In this document: positions 35,370-45,887 of the stretch, piece after piece
Position numbering within the stretch: the stretch's first letter is position 1
Layout of the letters: each line of letters begins with the position of its first letter
Position numbers and translations under genes: made by a program
Source of the DNA: Malachius bipustulatus
Taxonomy: Eukaryota > Arthropoda > Insecta > Coleoptera > Melyridae
Length of the DNA stretch: 64,000 nt
Reading direction: 5' to 3'
Assembly: GCA_910589415.1 (NCBI GenBank)
Contig: OU342630.1
Coordinates: 74,954,186 to 75,018,185, forward strand
The notes under the pieces: generated by a model
Told to the model about the DNA's origin: nothing
The model's input: the letters and a program-made list of their open reading frames with translations, nothing else
The model's database searches: none

Positions 35370-35470
35370 TTTTGTGTAAACTCTGGGATCCAGTCGACTT
35401 TGAAATTTTTTTGAAACATTTTGAACTGTCAAACGGATACCTGTTGACAACTTATGCCAACCTACAAAAA
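35370..35470. repeat. Dispersed repeat (CTGGGATCCAGTCG block)
   Basis: It matches repeats at 3545-3680 and 21640-21780: CTGGGATCCAGTCGAC, then GAAATTTTTTTGAAAC and the ACTGTCAAACGGATA variant. Confidence 0.45.
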
Positions 35471-35786
35471 ATAGTTTGTTTATTTTCAATACTGAGAAGG
35501 ATAAATGGTTGAAATAAGAAATACCGATTTTTCAGTTTTTTTAAAACTATTATGTTGACTCAAGTCACCATAAATTTGTTTCAGATTCTTAAAACGCATT
35601 AAATTTGCAGCTTTTCTCTATTTGAACCGGCCGTGGTGTATCTCTGCTAATTCTCGAGTCACCAATGGCGAGAAAGATTATAAAAAAATCTTTGTTTTGT
35701 ATATACATTTACATTATACAGGGTGGGGGCTGAACAGTGGCGAATAGGAAAAAAAGAACGGATACTTACGTACTTGACAAGAATTA

Positions 35787-36643
35787 TACAGGGTGTCAAT
35801 TTGAAAACTTGCCACCCCCAAATTCTTCCTTGAAAATTTTTTGTCAAAGAAATCCCGGAACATGTCAATTTTTAAATTTAATTTATCTTCTATTGACGTA
35901 AAAATATTTTATACAGGGTGTTCCTTGACTCAGTAATGACGACATTGTCGATTTTTTTAAATGGGACACCTGTATATTATTACATTTTCAGATTGTCTGA
36001 GAAAATCCAGTAGGAATGGGTTTTACAGTTGCAGCTTACATTGAGTAGGTTATGAGTTATAAACAAATGAAAATCGCAATTTTCCATTTTGAAAGCAGTG
36101 TACATCGGACACGGCTCTAAATATCGAAAAACGGCTTACATGTCCCTATCTTAACTTTTGAAGCGATATCCTATGATGTAGATGAAATATTTATACAGGG
36201 TGATCAAAAGTCTGATAATTTTCGTCACCCTGTATGAAAATTTCATCCACACAATAGGATACTGCTTGAAAAGTTAAGATAGGAACATGTAAGCCGTTTT
36301 CCGATATCTGTAGCCGTTTTCAAAATAAGCTGCTTTAAAAATGAAAAACTGCGATTTTCATTTGTTTATAACTCGTAAGCTACTCAGTTTAAACTGCAAC
36401 TGTAAAAACAATTTATATTGGATTTTCTCAGACAATCTGACATTGTATTAATATACAGGGTGTCCCATTCAAAAAAATAGACCATATCGTCGTCACTGAG
36501 TCAAGGAACACCCTGTATAAATTTTTTTTACGCCAATAGAACATAAATTACATTAAAAAATTGACCTGTTTCGGGATTTCTTTGAAAAAAAATTTCCAAG
36601 GAAGAATTCGGGGGTGGCAAGTTTTCAAATTGACACCCTGTAT
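35787..36643. mobile_element. Nested foldback with four mirrored TACAGGG levels
   Basis: Level 1: TACAGGGTGTCAATTTGAAA, mirrored at 36624-36643. Level 2: TACAGGGTGTTCCTTGACTC at 35912, mirrored ending 36517. Level 3: GGGACACCTGTATA near 35964, mirrored as TATACAGGGTGTCCC near 36452, in opposite polarity. Level 4 is the centre, TACAGGGTGATCAAAAG / TTTTCGTCACCCTGTA near 36193-36235. The shared core sits between levels 3 and 4. A half-length relative lies at 41275-41897. Confidence 0.85.
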
Positions 36644-36849
36644 AAAAACTATGCGTTGAACCAATAGAGAGGAATACTTACAAGGCAATAAAGCCATTAA
36701 AAAATAAGTGAAATAATTATATTGTTTTTCATATTGTTCAGGAGGTTCAGGGGTTACAGATCACAAAAGAAGGGGAGGCAGGAGGATTATAATACATCTA
36801 TCGAAATTGGAATATTATCGATTCGCTTCATCTTTGTTTAACTATTATT

Positions 36850-37096
36850 ATTATTTTGATTATTAGGTTTTAGATTCTGACTTGATAGTTTTAAAGTTAT
36901 TACTACATTTTTCAGATTTTGACTAATCTACATGCCATATATTTTATATTTTAATCTCAATTATATTTTATAATTTATTATTTTTGTACTTAATAAATGT
37001 GATCAAGGGATTAATCAGTCCCAAAACGTTGAAACTTTTGGTTAATAACTTTAAAACTATCAAGCCAGAACCCAAAACCTAATAATCAAAATAATA
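36850..37096. mobile_element. 247-bp MITE with about 53-bp inverted ends
   Basis: ATTATTTTGATTATTAGGTT ... CTTGATAGTTTTAAAGTTAT on the left are mirrored at 37041-37096. The loop carries AT-rich filler. Ends are unlike the TACAGGG family. Confidence 0.75.
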
Positions 37097-37939
37097 ATAT
37101 CGGCAATTGGTTCAACATAGATATACAATTTATTTTATAATTCTTTGTTTTACTTCATGTGCATGGTTAATGGCTGTTCGGCGCGGTATAATACGAAAAC
37201 TTTATAAATTAATATTTATCTTATTCTATGTTATTGTATATTAATTGCTTAATTTACTGTATAAGTATCTCGATTTCCTGCCAACAGATCACGATCAATA
37301 TTTATTAGGAAACTGTCATAATGCAAAATTGTAACGTTCATATTTATTTTAAAGGCTCTATGAAGGTCAGATTTTGTAAAATTATCAGCTACTATAAAGT
37401 GTCAAGCAATAGCAATTTTGATGTTTGAGTTAAAAAATACGCTAGGATCTTGGACTGTTTTTAAATTATGCAACACAATTTTTAGATTATAACAATAACA
37501 ACGAATTCTCATGCATATTTATAACTTATTCAATAAGATTTATGGAGACTTGCTTACAAAAGATTCTAGCATTGAAAAACAAAAAGTTATCCTACTACTG
37601 CCGTTCCTTAATAATAATAATAATAATGTCTGCATCATAATCTTTTATAAATTACATACAATACTAGTTTAATATTATTTAAACCTAGGTAAAGTCAATG
37701 AATGTATATGTATACAATGTCAGGTGTACAATGTACAACTGGATTCAAACATGAAGGAAAGTTTTTGATTCACTTATTACTACTTATAGATACACAAAGG
37801 AAATAAAAAAAAGAACAAAGGAAAAGATATCTAATCTCTTTAAAATAAAATTCAATGTTTTACTTGCTTACATATTTACAATGATTCTTATATTTAAGAC
37901 TTTGAAATAACTGTAAGGATAGAATTGTTTCACTTTTGA
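37097..37939. other. Gene-free AT-rich stretch
   Basis: Only microsatellite (AATAATAAT near 37611) and AT-rich unique sequence. No exon supported. Confidence 0.4.
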
Positions 37940-38649
37940 TATACTGTTTCTTTAATATTGCGAAAAAAATTGAAGACAAGATTCTTTGGTCAGCAATGAG
38001 AAACAAAATTCTCATTGACATAGTGTCCGGAATGCACTGTTTTTGAGATATAATTTTCATGTTTTTTTTAAAGATATCTCGGGAACCCTTTGAGATACAG
38101 AACTCGGCTTTTGTACGTATCTTATCATTGAACTACCTTTTCAGTACCTTTTTTTTTTCATTTGCCATTGACGCATATTTTAGAATCGGGAAAAGTTTTT
38201 TGCCTTTCATTTTCCTACACATGTTTTGAAACATGGAAGCCGAGTTTTTCATCGTAAAATGCCCGTTTTTATTAAAAATGGTTCACGTTAGCAGTTACGA
38301 CCAAGTTCCTTTTTTGTGTAAATAGGCGCTTTTAAAATTTAAAAATTTCTCCGTCTCGTGGATATTAGGGGCAAAAAAAGCAACCTTGACATCACCACTG
38401 GCGTATAGATGAAAAAAAATAGTTGGCATTAAAAAAAGTAGCTAATAAACATGTCCAAAAGCTGAGCTCTGTATCTCAAACGATTCCCGAGATATCCTCA
38501 AAAAACTGACAAAAATTATTGTCTTCTTTGACACCCTGTATCTCAAAAACGATGCATTTCAGGACATACGTTAATAGAAAACTTTTTGCTTATTTTTGAT
38601 CAAAGAATCCGCCTTTACATTTTTTGCAATATTGAAGAAACAACCTGTA
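37940..38649. mobile_element. Foldback element, family E
   Basis: The left end TACTGTTTCTTTAATATTGC is mirrored by GCAATATTGAAGAAACAACC. Both arms carry the CTGTTTTTGAGATA and ATATCTCGGGAACC motifs. The centre holds a mini-palindrome (about 38350-38405). A sister copy lies at 39337-39947. Confidence 0.75.
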
Positions 38650-39123
38650 TATAGGGGATCGCGAAATGTCGGACACGGCAGATGTTGTAGAGATGTTCAG
38701 AAAGACTGTAAATTAAAACAAAAATTGTTTCCTCGACTTGGTTACGCATTTTTCAAAAATTTAAATAAATATGGCAAGCAAATTTAACCAACTTCCACTG
38801 ACAAAACACGTCCTTTAACATAACTACTGCTAACTAGTTTTTTTTCTATCGCTAACGGAATTACACTAATTACAGGCATGCATTCAAATTATCAAATTCT
38901 ACCTTTTCCTGGAGTTCAATAAAATTTATTTATACGAGTATGGGCATGGTTATTCGAATTCGAACTTAGCAATGGAACTACAATAGATTTTGAATAGGTA
39001 ATATTGTCGGAGCTTAGATTTAGCCGGATATTTTATGCAGTTGTTTACTCATACTTATTTGCTATGGAAATTTAACGACAGCTGTTTTAGGTGCTGGATC
39101 TGAAGAAAATATAAAATTAAAAA

Positions 39124-39202
39124 AAAAAACTCAGTGGCGTATCTACTGTTTTTTTGGCAATATTATTCATGAGACTAACCCACCCCCCGAGACGCCACTG
39201 GA
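39124..39202. repeat. CAGTGGCG mini-palindrome (solo)
   Basis: CTCAGTGGCGTATCTACTG and CGAGACGCCACTGG bound about 79 bp. It lies between two family E elements, not inside one. Confidence 0.55.
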
Positions 39203-39336
39203 ACTTATAATTATCTTTTAGTTAGTGTCAACTTAGCGTCTTATTAAAATGAATAACCCTTCTAGATTTTAACAAAATGGGCAAAAGGATCATTTTTAGA
39301 TATTAATAAACCTATCATTAAGTAACACCCTGTATA

Positions 39337-39947
39337 TACAGGACATATCTTTATAATTGCAAAAAAAATTGGCAAAAATAAACAAAAAAACTCCCTTTAA
39401 CGTGTGTCAAAATACGTGTGTCAAAAAATACAGTCTGTCAAAAAAAGATTATTTTATTTCTCCAATTTTTTTTTTGGCATTCATTTTCCGACATCTTTTG
39501 AAACATCAAAAGTGAGTTTCCATCGTAAATGGCAATTTTCCTCGAAAAGGGCTCACGCGTTAGCAATTATGACCAAGAGTGTATAAAATATTGGCGGTTA
39601 AACATGCGCTTTTAAAATGTCGAATTTGCCCAGTGTCGTAGATATTAGGGATAAAAAACCTAACGCACCCCTAAACTGTCCGCCACTGGCATATGAAAAA
39701 AAAAATAGTTGGCTTTGTAAAAGTAGCTTAATATCAATGATAAGATGGATTCAAAAGCTGAGTTCTGGATCTATACGGTTCCCGAGATATCTTTAACAAA
39801 ACTGTAGAAATACCTAATATTTTTTGACACCCTACTGTGATCTCAAAAACGATGCGTTTGCGTACATTTAATGTAAAATTTTTTGTTCTTTTTGACCAAA
39901 AAATCTGCCTTTAAATTTTTTTCGCAATATTAAAGATACACCCTGTA
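39337..39947. mobile_element. Foldback element, family E (second copy)
   Basis: TACAGGACATATCTTTATAA is mirrored by AATATTAAAGATACACCCTG. Inner motifs and the mini-palindrome (39632-39690) match 37940-38649. A stray ACACCCTGTATA abuts the left end, probably the end of an older element. Confidence 0.75.
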
Positions 39948-39973
39948 TAAGTACTTATGACATACGTTTTTAA

Positions 39974-40073
39974 CAGGTGACTGTGGTCTAATGGACAAGA
40001 AGTGACTAGATTCTTGTTCGAAAGGACCCGGGTTCAAACACCGGTGGGGTGATGATAAGCTTTTTTTTTTTCA
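39974..40073 (+). tRNA. tRNA-like sequence or tRNA pseudogene
   Basis: It has an A-box-like TGGTCTAATGGACA and a B-box GGGTTCAAACACCGG spaced as in tRNAs, a T-arm stem CCGG/CCGG, and a T(11) pol III terminator. The acceptor stem does not pair convincingly, so a working tRNA is unlikely; a tRNA pseudogene or a tRNA-head SINE fits better. It follows a family E element by 26 bp. Confidence 0.4.
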
Positions 40074-41274
40074 TACAAAATATTTCCAAATAGTAAAATC
40101 AATTGTGACATTTATTAATAGAGAAATTTAGTGATCAAGCCAGTGCCATCAACAAATGAACAAACAGAATTATCGATAAATGTATCCACTCGTGAATCCA
40201 TTTGTACTCTCTTTTCTTTCCTCGAAATAAATTTTCGATAGCAAACAGCGATATTTGCTAAACCAATGGAATATAATAATGTATGAGGAGAATAGTTAAT
40301 ATTGTCGGATATGAATCCCCGCAACGATGATTGTGTGAAACTTTGTTGGACTTGTCATTTCACATGTTTGCATGATAACAACTTTCTGGATATAATTATT
40401 TTTCTTCCTACAGAAGTGATGTATCCAGTGCATTGTTTGTCACTTTTTTCCCCAAACAAAATTGGTCATATCTTCTAAAGCAAGCCATTGCCGGAGAAAA
40501 AAAACTCGAAAAATGTAAATGAATTTTGAATCCTCAATCGACGATGAATGCTGTGGGACTATAAGTTTGCGTTTTAAATTCGTCTGAGGAAGAGTCTGAG
40601 GAATTTATTTAATGATGGAACGTCCAAGCACTTGTTCTGCAGGAAAGAACCTTCCAGTAGGACGGTTGTACAGATCATACCCGGTCCTGCTGGAACGCCG
40701 TCGATTTGTAATAATAATAAATAAGTACATTTGGTCCTTCCAGGAGGACTTTATTATTTGCTTTCGGCAGTAGGTACACTTGAATTTTGTAGTAGTGTAG
40801 AGTCTATTATTGTATTATTGTGTATCTCATTTTCGATTTAATTTTTAATTGAGGAAATACATAGGTACAGACTTCTCGAAAATAAAATTCATTATTTTTA
40901 ATGATACAAAAACAATTTAATTTAGGGTATTATTTTCAGTATAAACTTGGAATGAAGTTTAAGTAAGCAATAATGAAGTACAAAAGGGTAGAATCTCGTA
41001 AATCCAGCCCTAAATAAAAATCTTACAAGAGTGAGAAAAGTAATACAAATGAAAGCTTGATCTAAAAAATTATACATTCGAGACAAAGGCGTACGCAGGA
41101 AAGAGTTGCGGGGGTCAACGTGTTCTTCAACCCCCGTTCCCGCAAATCGCGCTTCCATTCTCTGTCCACAGAATCTAGCAAAAAATTTGTCGCCATGAGA
41201 AAGTAATTCGTACAAAATTTCAACTGAATATATTGAAAAGTAACGAAGAAATTAATAAAAAATTTGTTTTAAAA
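40074..41274. other. Gene-free stretch
   Basis: Open frames at 40115-40324 and 40922-41215 (minus) lack splice signals or a family match. A CGGGGGT/ACCCCCG hairpin lies near 41118-41148. Otherwise unremarkable. Confidence 0.35.
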
Positions 41275-41897
41275 TTTGATTTGCAGTTTAAACTGAGTAT
41301 AGCTTACGAGTTATAAACAAATGAAAATCGCTGTTTTTCATTTTCAAAGCAGTTTGTTTTGAAAACGGCTACAGATATCGGAAAACGGCTTACATTATCC
41401 TATCTTAACTTTTCAAGCGGTATCCATGAAATTTTCATACAGGGTGACGAAAATTATCAGACTTTTGAATGATCACCCTGTATAAAAATTTCATATACGT
41501 ATGCACATCATAGCATACCGCTTCAAAAGTTAAGATAGGGACATGTAAGCCGTTTTTCGATATTTAGAGCCGTGTCCGATGTACACTGCTTTCAAAATGG
41601 AAAATTGCGATTTTCATTTGTTCATAACTCATAACCTACTCAATGTAAGCTGCAACTGCAAAAACCATTCTTACTGGATTTTCTCAGACAATCTGGAAAT
41701 GTAATAATATGTCCCATTTAAAAAAGTAAACAATGTCGTCATTACTGATCAAGGAACACCCTGTATAAAATATTTTTACGTCAATACAAATTACAACATA
41801 AATTAAATTAAAAAATTGACATGTTTCGGGATTTCTTTGAAAAAAAATTTTCAAAGAAGAATTTGGGGGTGGCAAGTTTTCAAATTGACACCCTGTA
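41275..41897. mobile_element. Partial copy of the nested foldback at 35.8 kb
   Basis: The right side is complete (TCAAGGAACACCCTGTATAA, then CAAATTGACACCCTGTA). The left arm is cut at GCAGTTTAAACTGAG, inside the core. The centre (TACAGGGTGACGAAAATTAT) is intact. Confidence 0.7.
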
Positions 41898-42311
41898 TAT
41901 TTATTGGAATTTCTTGACTATGTTATCTGTTTCCCAAAGCACATTTTCTTTGTTTCTGAAAATACTTTTTACAACAGCAGAATTAGCAGAGTGCAGTGAT
42001 TGGTGTTATTACCAAAATTTGTTGCTCTTGTGAGAAACGCGATCGTTTTCCTTGATTTTAGGATCCATTATACTCCGTAGATTAGGCCATAAGATCTCGG
42101 CACGCCACTGTTAACTGCAAGTAACTGCCGAAAAGTAAATATGTTACACTTCTTTATTTTGCAAGCCGTTTGAGATATCAGGCTCAAACTTGTACCACAT
42201 TACAATAATTAGAAATGCAAAAATTTCCGCTTTTCCACCGGTGACGCCATACCAATGTTCTGCTAGGACAGCAATATACGTAAAATCACACTCACTCTTT
42301 TGGGGCCTGTT

Positions 42312-42332
42312 GGCAGGACAAATTGTCCTGCC
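42312..42332. repeat. Perfect 21-bp palindrome
   Basis: GGCAGGACAA, one central base, TTGTCCTGCC. It sits in a locally GC-rich patch (42300-42360) with a second short hairpin, CAGGG/CCCTG. Confidence 0.7.
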
Positions 42333-42561
42333 GGCAGGGCAGGGTCCAGGCCCTGTGGACGTTCCATTATTTATCATTAATCTGGTCTGATGACATGATA
42401 TATAGACTTCCTATAATTTCTTGATGGCCTTTCGGTTCTCTCGAGAAGTGGGATTGCTGTTTTTTTTTGTTTTTTTTTTTAATATTCCGCTTCTAAAAAT
42501 AAGAGGTAGAGGAAATTTAAAGTGATTACACTTTATGAGTATTTTTATTTGGAAAAGCGAT

Positions 42562-42609
42562 CACGTGAGTATTATTTAAATAAAATTATTTTTTCTATTT
42601 ATATAAAAA
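42562..42609 (+). promoter_or_regulatory. E-box and TATA box upstream of a small ORF
   Basis: CACGTG (42562-42567) lies 33 bp before TATATAAAAA (42600-42609). The start codon of a small ORF is 52 bp beyond the TATA, leaving room for a TSS about 30 bp from it. The combination is a plausible core promoter. Confidence 0.3.
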
Positions 42610-42660
42610 CCGAGGTCGTATCGTATTTATAATTGTGGCTAATTAACGAGGTCATGCACA

Positions 42661-42801
42661 ATGGGGCCGTTCTTCAACGCACTCGCTATCATTGTTGGTG
42701 TTTGTGATATTTTGAAAATATACGATTATTATGATAAACAGGAGATCATTTTTGCAGCTACAGCCAATAATCTCAATTCGCAAATAATTCATATTAATTA
42801 A
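42661..42801 (+). CDS. Possible small secreted peptide, 46 aa
   Basis: The ORF opens MGPFFNALAIIVGVCDILK and ends QIIHIN. Residues 4-14 form a short hydrophobic segment that could be a signal sequence, followed by a polar tail rich in Asp, Tyr and Asn. It follows an E-box/TATA arrangement at normal distance. There is no family match I can name, and a frame of this length occurs often by chance in AT-rich DNA. Confidence 0.22.
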   Translation: MGPFFNALAIIVGVCDILKIYDYYDKQEIIFAATANNLNSQIIHIN

Positions 42802-43142
42802 TTATTACGGGATAATTATTTTTAGAAAGAAAGGATCTTATCCAGTTATTCGTATGTATTTGAATAGATATATGCCGGGGATAATGCTTTGCCTGGTAGG
42901 TATACATATAAACTACATATATTGAGCATAGTGCGTTCATTAAAAGTTTTCGTGATTCTGGAAAACTTGTTTGGAATTTATAATCACCCATTTGCGGGTG
43001 TAGATTTACAAAAAAAATATTATTTTATTTGAATCTCTGCTTGAACGTTATTGGAACCTTGCAAAATTATATTGTTTTTTAGAAATACAGGGTGATTCGC
43101 ATTAATAAGGGCGGCCACCGGCCAGATAAAAATGTATGGTTA

Positions 43143-44012
43143 TACAGGGTTATTCACGGTATACGCCACGGAAGTTTATGGCTGTGTCTCTGGATTTTAG
43201 GATCTTTTTATTTTTGGAGTGGATAGAGACCCGGCAGAGGTACGTTTTAAAATTATATTCATAATGTACAGGCTGTCACAAAAGCATGAAACATATCAAA
43301 GTTATGTTTTTTTAAATGGAATGCTCCTATGTTATTGCATTTTTAGATTGCCTCGGAAGAAAAAAGAAGATTGGCTTTTACAGTTGGTGTTTAAATTCAG
43401 AAGTTTGTGAGTTATAAACAAGTGAAAATCGTCATTTTTCAAGTTCAAGGCCCTGTATACAAGGAATACGGCTTAAGATACAGAAAAACGGCTTACATGT
43501 CCCTATTTTAACTTTTCATGTACTATCCTATGATGTAGATGAAATGTTTATACAGGGTGATAAAAAATTTGAAAAATTATGAGATTTCTCCACGCGTCGA
43601 CAAATAAAAAAATCAAAGAAAGTACAAATGTTTCTATACCATAGGATAGTACATGAAAAGTTAAAATAGGGACATGTAAGCCGTTTTTCTCTATCTTGAA
43701 CCGTTTTCGTTGTACAGGGCCTTGAACTTGAAAAATGACAATTTTCACTTGTTTATAACTCAAAAACTTCTGAATTTAAACACCAACTGTAAAAACCAAT
43801 CTTATTTTTTCTTCTCAGACAATCTAAAAATGCAATAACATAAAAAAACATAACTTTGATATGTTTTATGCTTTTGGGACATCCTGTACATTATGAATAT
43901 AATTTTAAAACGTACCTCAGCCGGGTCTCTATCCACTCCAAAAATAAAAAGATCCTAAAATCCAGAGACACGGCCATAATCTTCCGTGGCGTATACCGTG
44001 AATAACCCTGTA
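43143..44012. mobile_element. Foldback element with a nested family B-like core
   Basis: TACAGGGTTATTCACGGTAT is mirrored by ATACCGTGAATAACCCTGTA. An inner element, 43266-43889, has ends TACAGGCTGTCACAAAAGC / GCTTTTGGGACATCCTGTA and the same core and centre as family B. An extra TACAGGGTGATTCG at 43086 marks a further outer boundary on the left only. Confidence 0.85.
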
Positions 44013-44424
44013 TGTTTATAATACATATACCTTATGTGAGATTTCTTAGGATTTAGGTTCTAATTCAATTTCCCACACTAGGTTCTTTTTATACAACGAA
44101 TTAGATAACATTTTAACACACCATTTGAGGTGAAACTGAAGACATGGATAGTATCCTTTCGTCCTTATTATGGACTTATCAACATGTCACATCAGTTAGG
44201 CACACACTACACATACTATATGAAAGTTTGAACTAATATTTGTCTTACCTGGTGTCCCGTAGTTGTAGTGACTTGTAATTTTAATGGTTAGTAGCCAACC
44301 AGAGAAACAAATGCGTGCGAATAATATAAATAATATAAATATAAATAAAAATATGTTTATCTATATAAACATTCAAAATGATTAATGGGATACCACGTGA
44401 AAAGTTAAGATAGGGAGAAACAAA

Positions 44425-44972
44425 CGTACATGAACTTAGCGAAACACTTTCAACAAATCGACGCGCGCATAGTGCCATTATTTTCCGTTTTTTGCCGTTA
44501 ATTAGTTGTGAAAAAAATAATTTTGCCGCTTTTATTTAAAAAAAATACAGGGTGTTTCGCTAACTTCACGTGAATTCAGCGAAGCGCGGTTTCTGCAAAT
44601 GAATAGCAAATCGAGGCGCGATTGCTGAATCATTTGCCGTTTTTTTGACGTTAATTAGTTGTGTGAACAAAAATTTTGTAGTTCTTATTTTCAAAAAGAA
44701 AAGATTCATTAAAAAAATAAAAAAAGAGTGTTCAACTGTGGCAAAGTCTACATGGAGACAGCGAAGAACATTTATAAAAGGAAAACACCAAACAGCTCTG
44801 GCCGTTAATTTCTGCTAACTTCACGTGAAGTTAGCGAAACACCTGTATTTCTTTTAAATAAGAGCGGCAAAATTATTTTTTGCACAACTACTTAATTAAC
44901 GGCAAAAAACGGCAAATAATGGCACTATTCGCGCGTCGATTTGTTGAAAGTGTTTCGCTAAGTTCATGTACG
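44425..44972. mobile_element. Foldback element with a nested TACAGGG level
   Basis: The outer ends CGTACATGAACTTAGCGAAA and TTTCGCTAAGTTCATGTACG mirror. The inner ends TACAGGGTGTTTCGCTAAC (44546) and GTTAGCGAAACACCTGTA (44847) repeat the same TTAGCGAAACAC motif, so the outer arm looks like a duplicate of the inner terminus. Confidence 0.8.
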
Positions 44973-45594
44973 TGAGAAACGTGGAAAAGCAAAAATCTGT
45001 CGTAGGTATTCGAAAAAAATTTATCGGCAAATGACATCAATGTGATGTGATCTTGCTTGCCTTGTACTTTTCAAGACATTCGGTAAAAATGGTTATTTTT
45101 ACCTAACAACACGATGATTAATATTTTGAAATACATACATCGGTTTCCTTCAGATCGTCGAAGGTACCAGGATGCATGGGTCACCGATGGGAACGTCACG
45201 TCCTGCTGTTACTATTTTATTTAGAGTAATATACCGGGTGTCTACCCTACCCACCCTGAATGAATAACTCGAGGAATAACTCTGTTCGTTGGTGTTTTGT
45301 TTTAACGAAAGTCCTCAGTCAGGTCAATTTTTTGTTTCTCAGGGGACACCTTTTGACACAAAATGCAACCTTGACGCCAAAAGCCCTAGCTCCGGCAGTC
45401 CCCGTGAATTTTAAATGAAAAGGGCGGGTCAAGTGACCCCTCATTTGAGAAAGGTAATCTGATTCTCAATGTGACTGTATAATTGTTTTTAGGTTTGTTT
45501 CAAATTAAGGCATTAATTAAAGCATTAATTAACATATGGCAAAATGTCAGTGCCCTATCATGTTTTTTGAAAAATGTTTGAGGACATTTTTTGC
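44973..45594. other. Gene-free stretch with a solo element end
   Basis: TACCGGGTGTCTACCC near 45233 is an element-like end without a visible partner. No coding signal otherwise. Confidence 0.35.
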
Positions 45595-45836
45595 AGGGAC
45601 TCCACGCCACTGGCGAAGCAATAGAAAATCGTTTCTATCTAAAATATGTGGTCTTTACATCCTATTAACACACACCAAAATTGAAAAAAAAATAATTAAA
45701 CTATTTTCGGAGATACCTAATAGAAAATACTTTAATTAAAAAAAAAAAAAAAAAAAAATTCAACACCCTGTAGCAAAAAATTTTAAGCCGTTCATATTAA
45801 CTTTTTTTCATAAAATGACCTGAGCAATCACACCAT
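45595..45836. mobile_element. Family A foldback fragment (reversed right part)
   Basis: It holds CCACGCCACTGGCG, then CTATTTTCGGAGATACCTA, CACCCTGTAGCAAAAAATTT and TTCATAAAATGACCTGAGCA, matching the right arm of 14413-15096. An A(20) run lies at about 45741-45760. Confidence 0.6.
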
Positions 45837-45887
45837 GTATGAAGAAATGTTTAATGGAAAATGGGATAAATTTTTTTCGAAAATATC

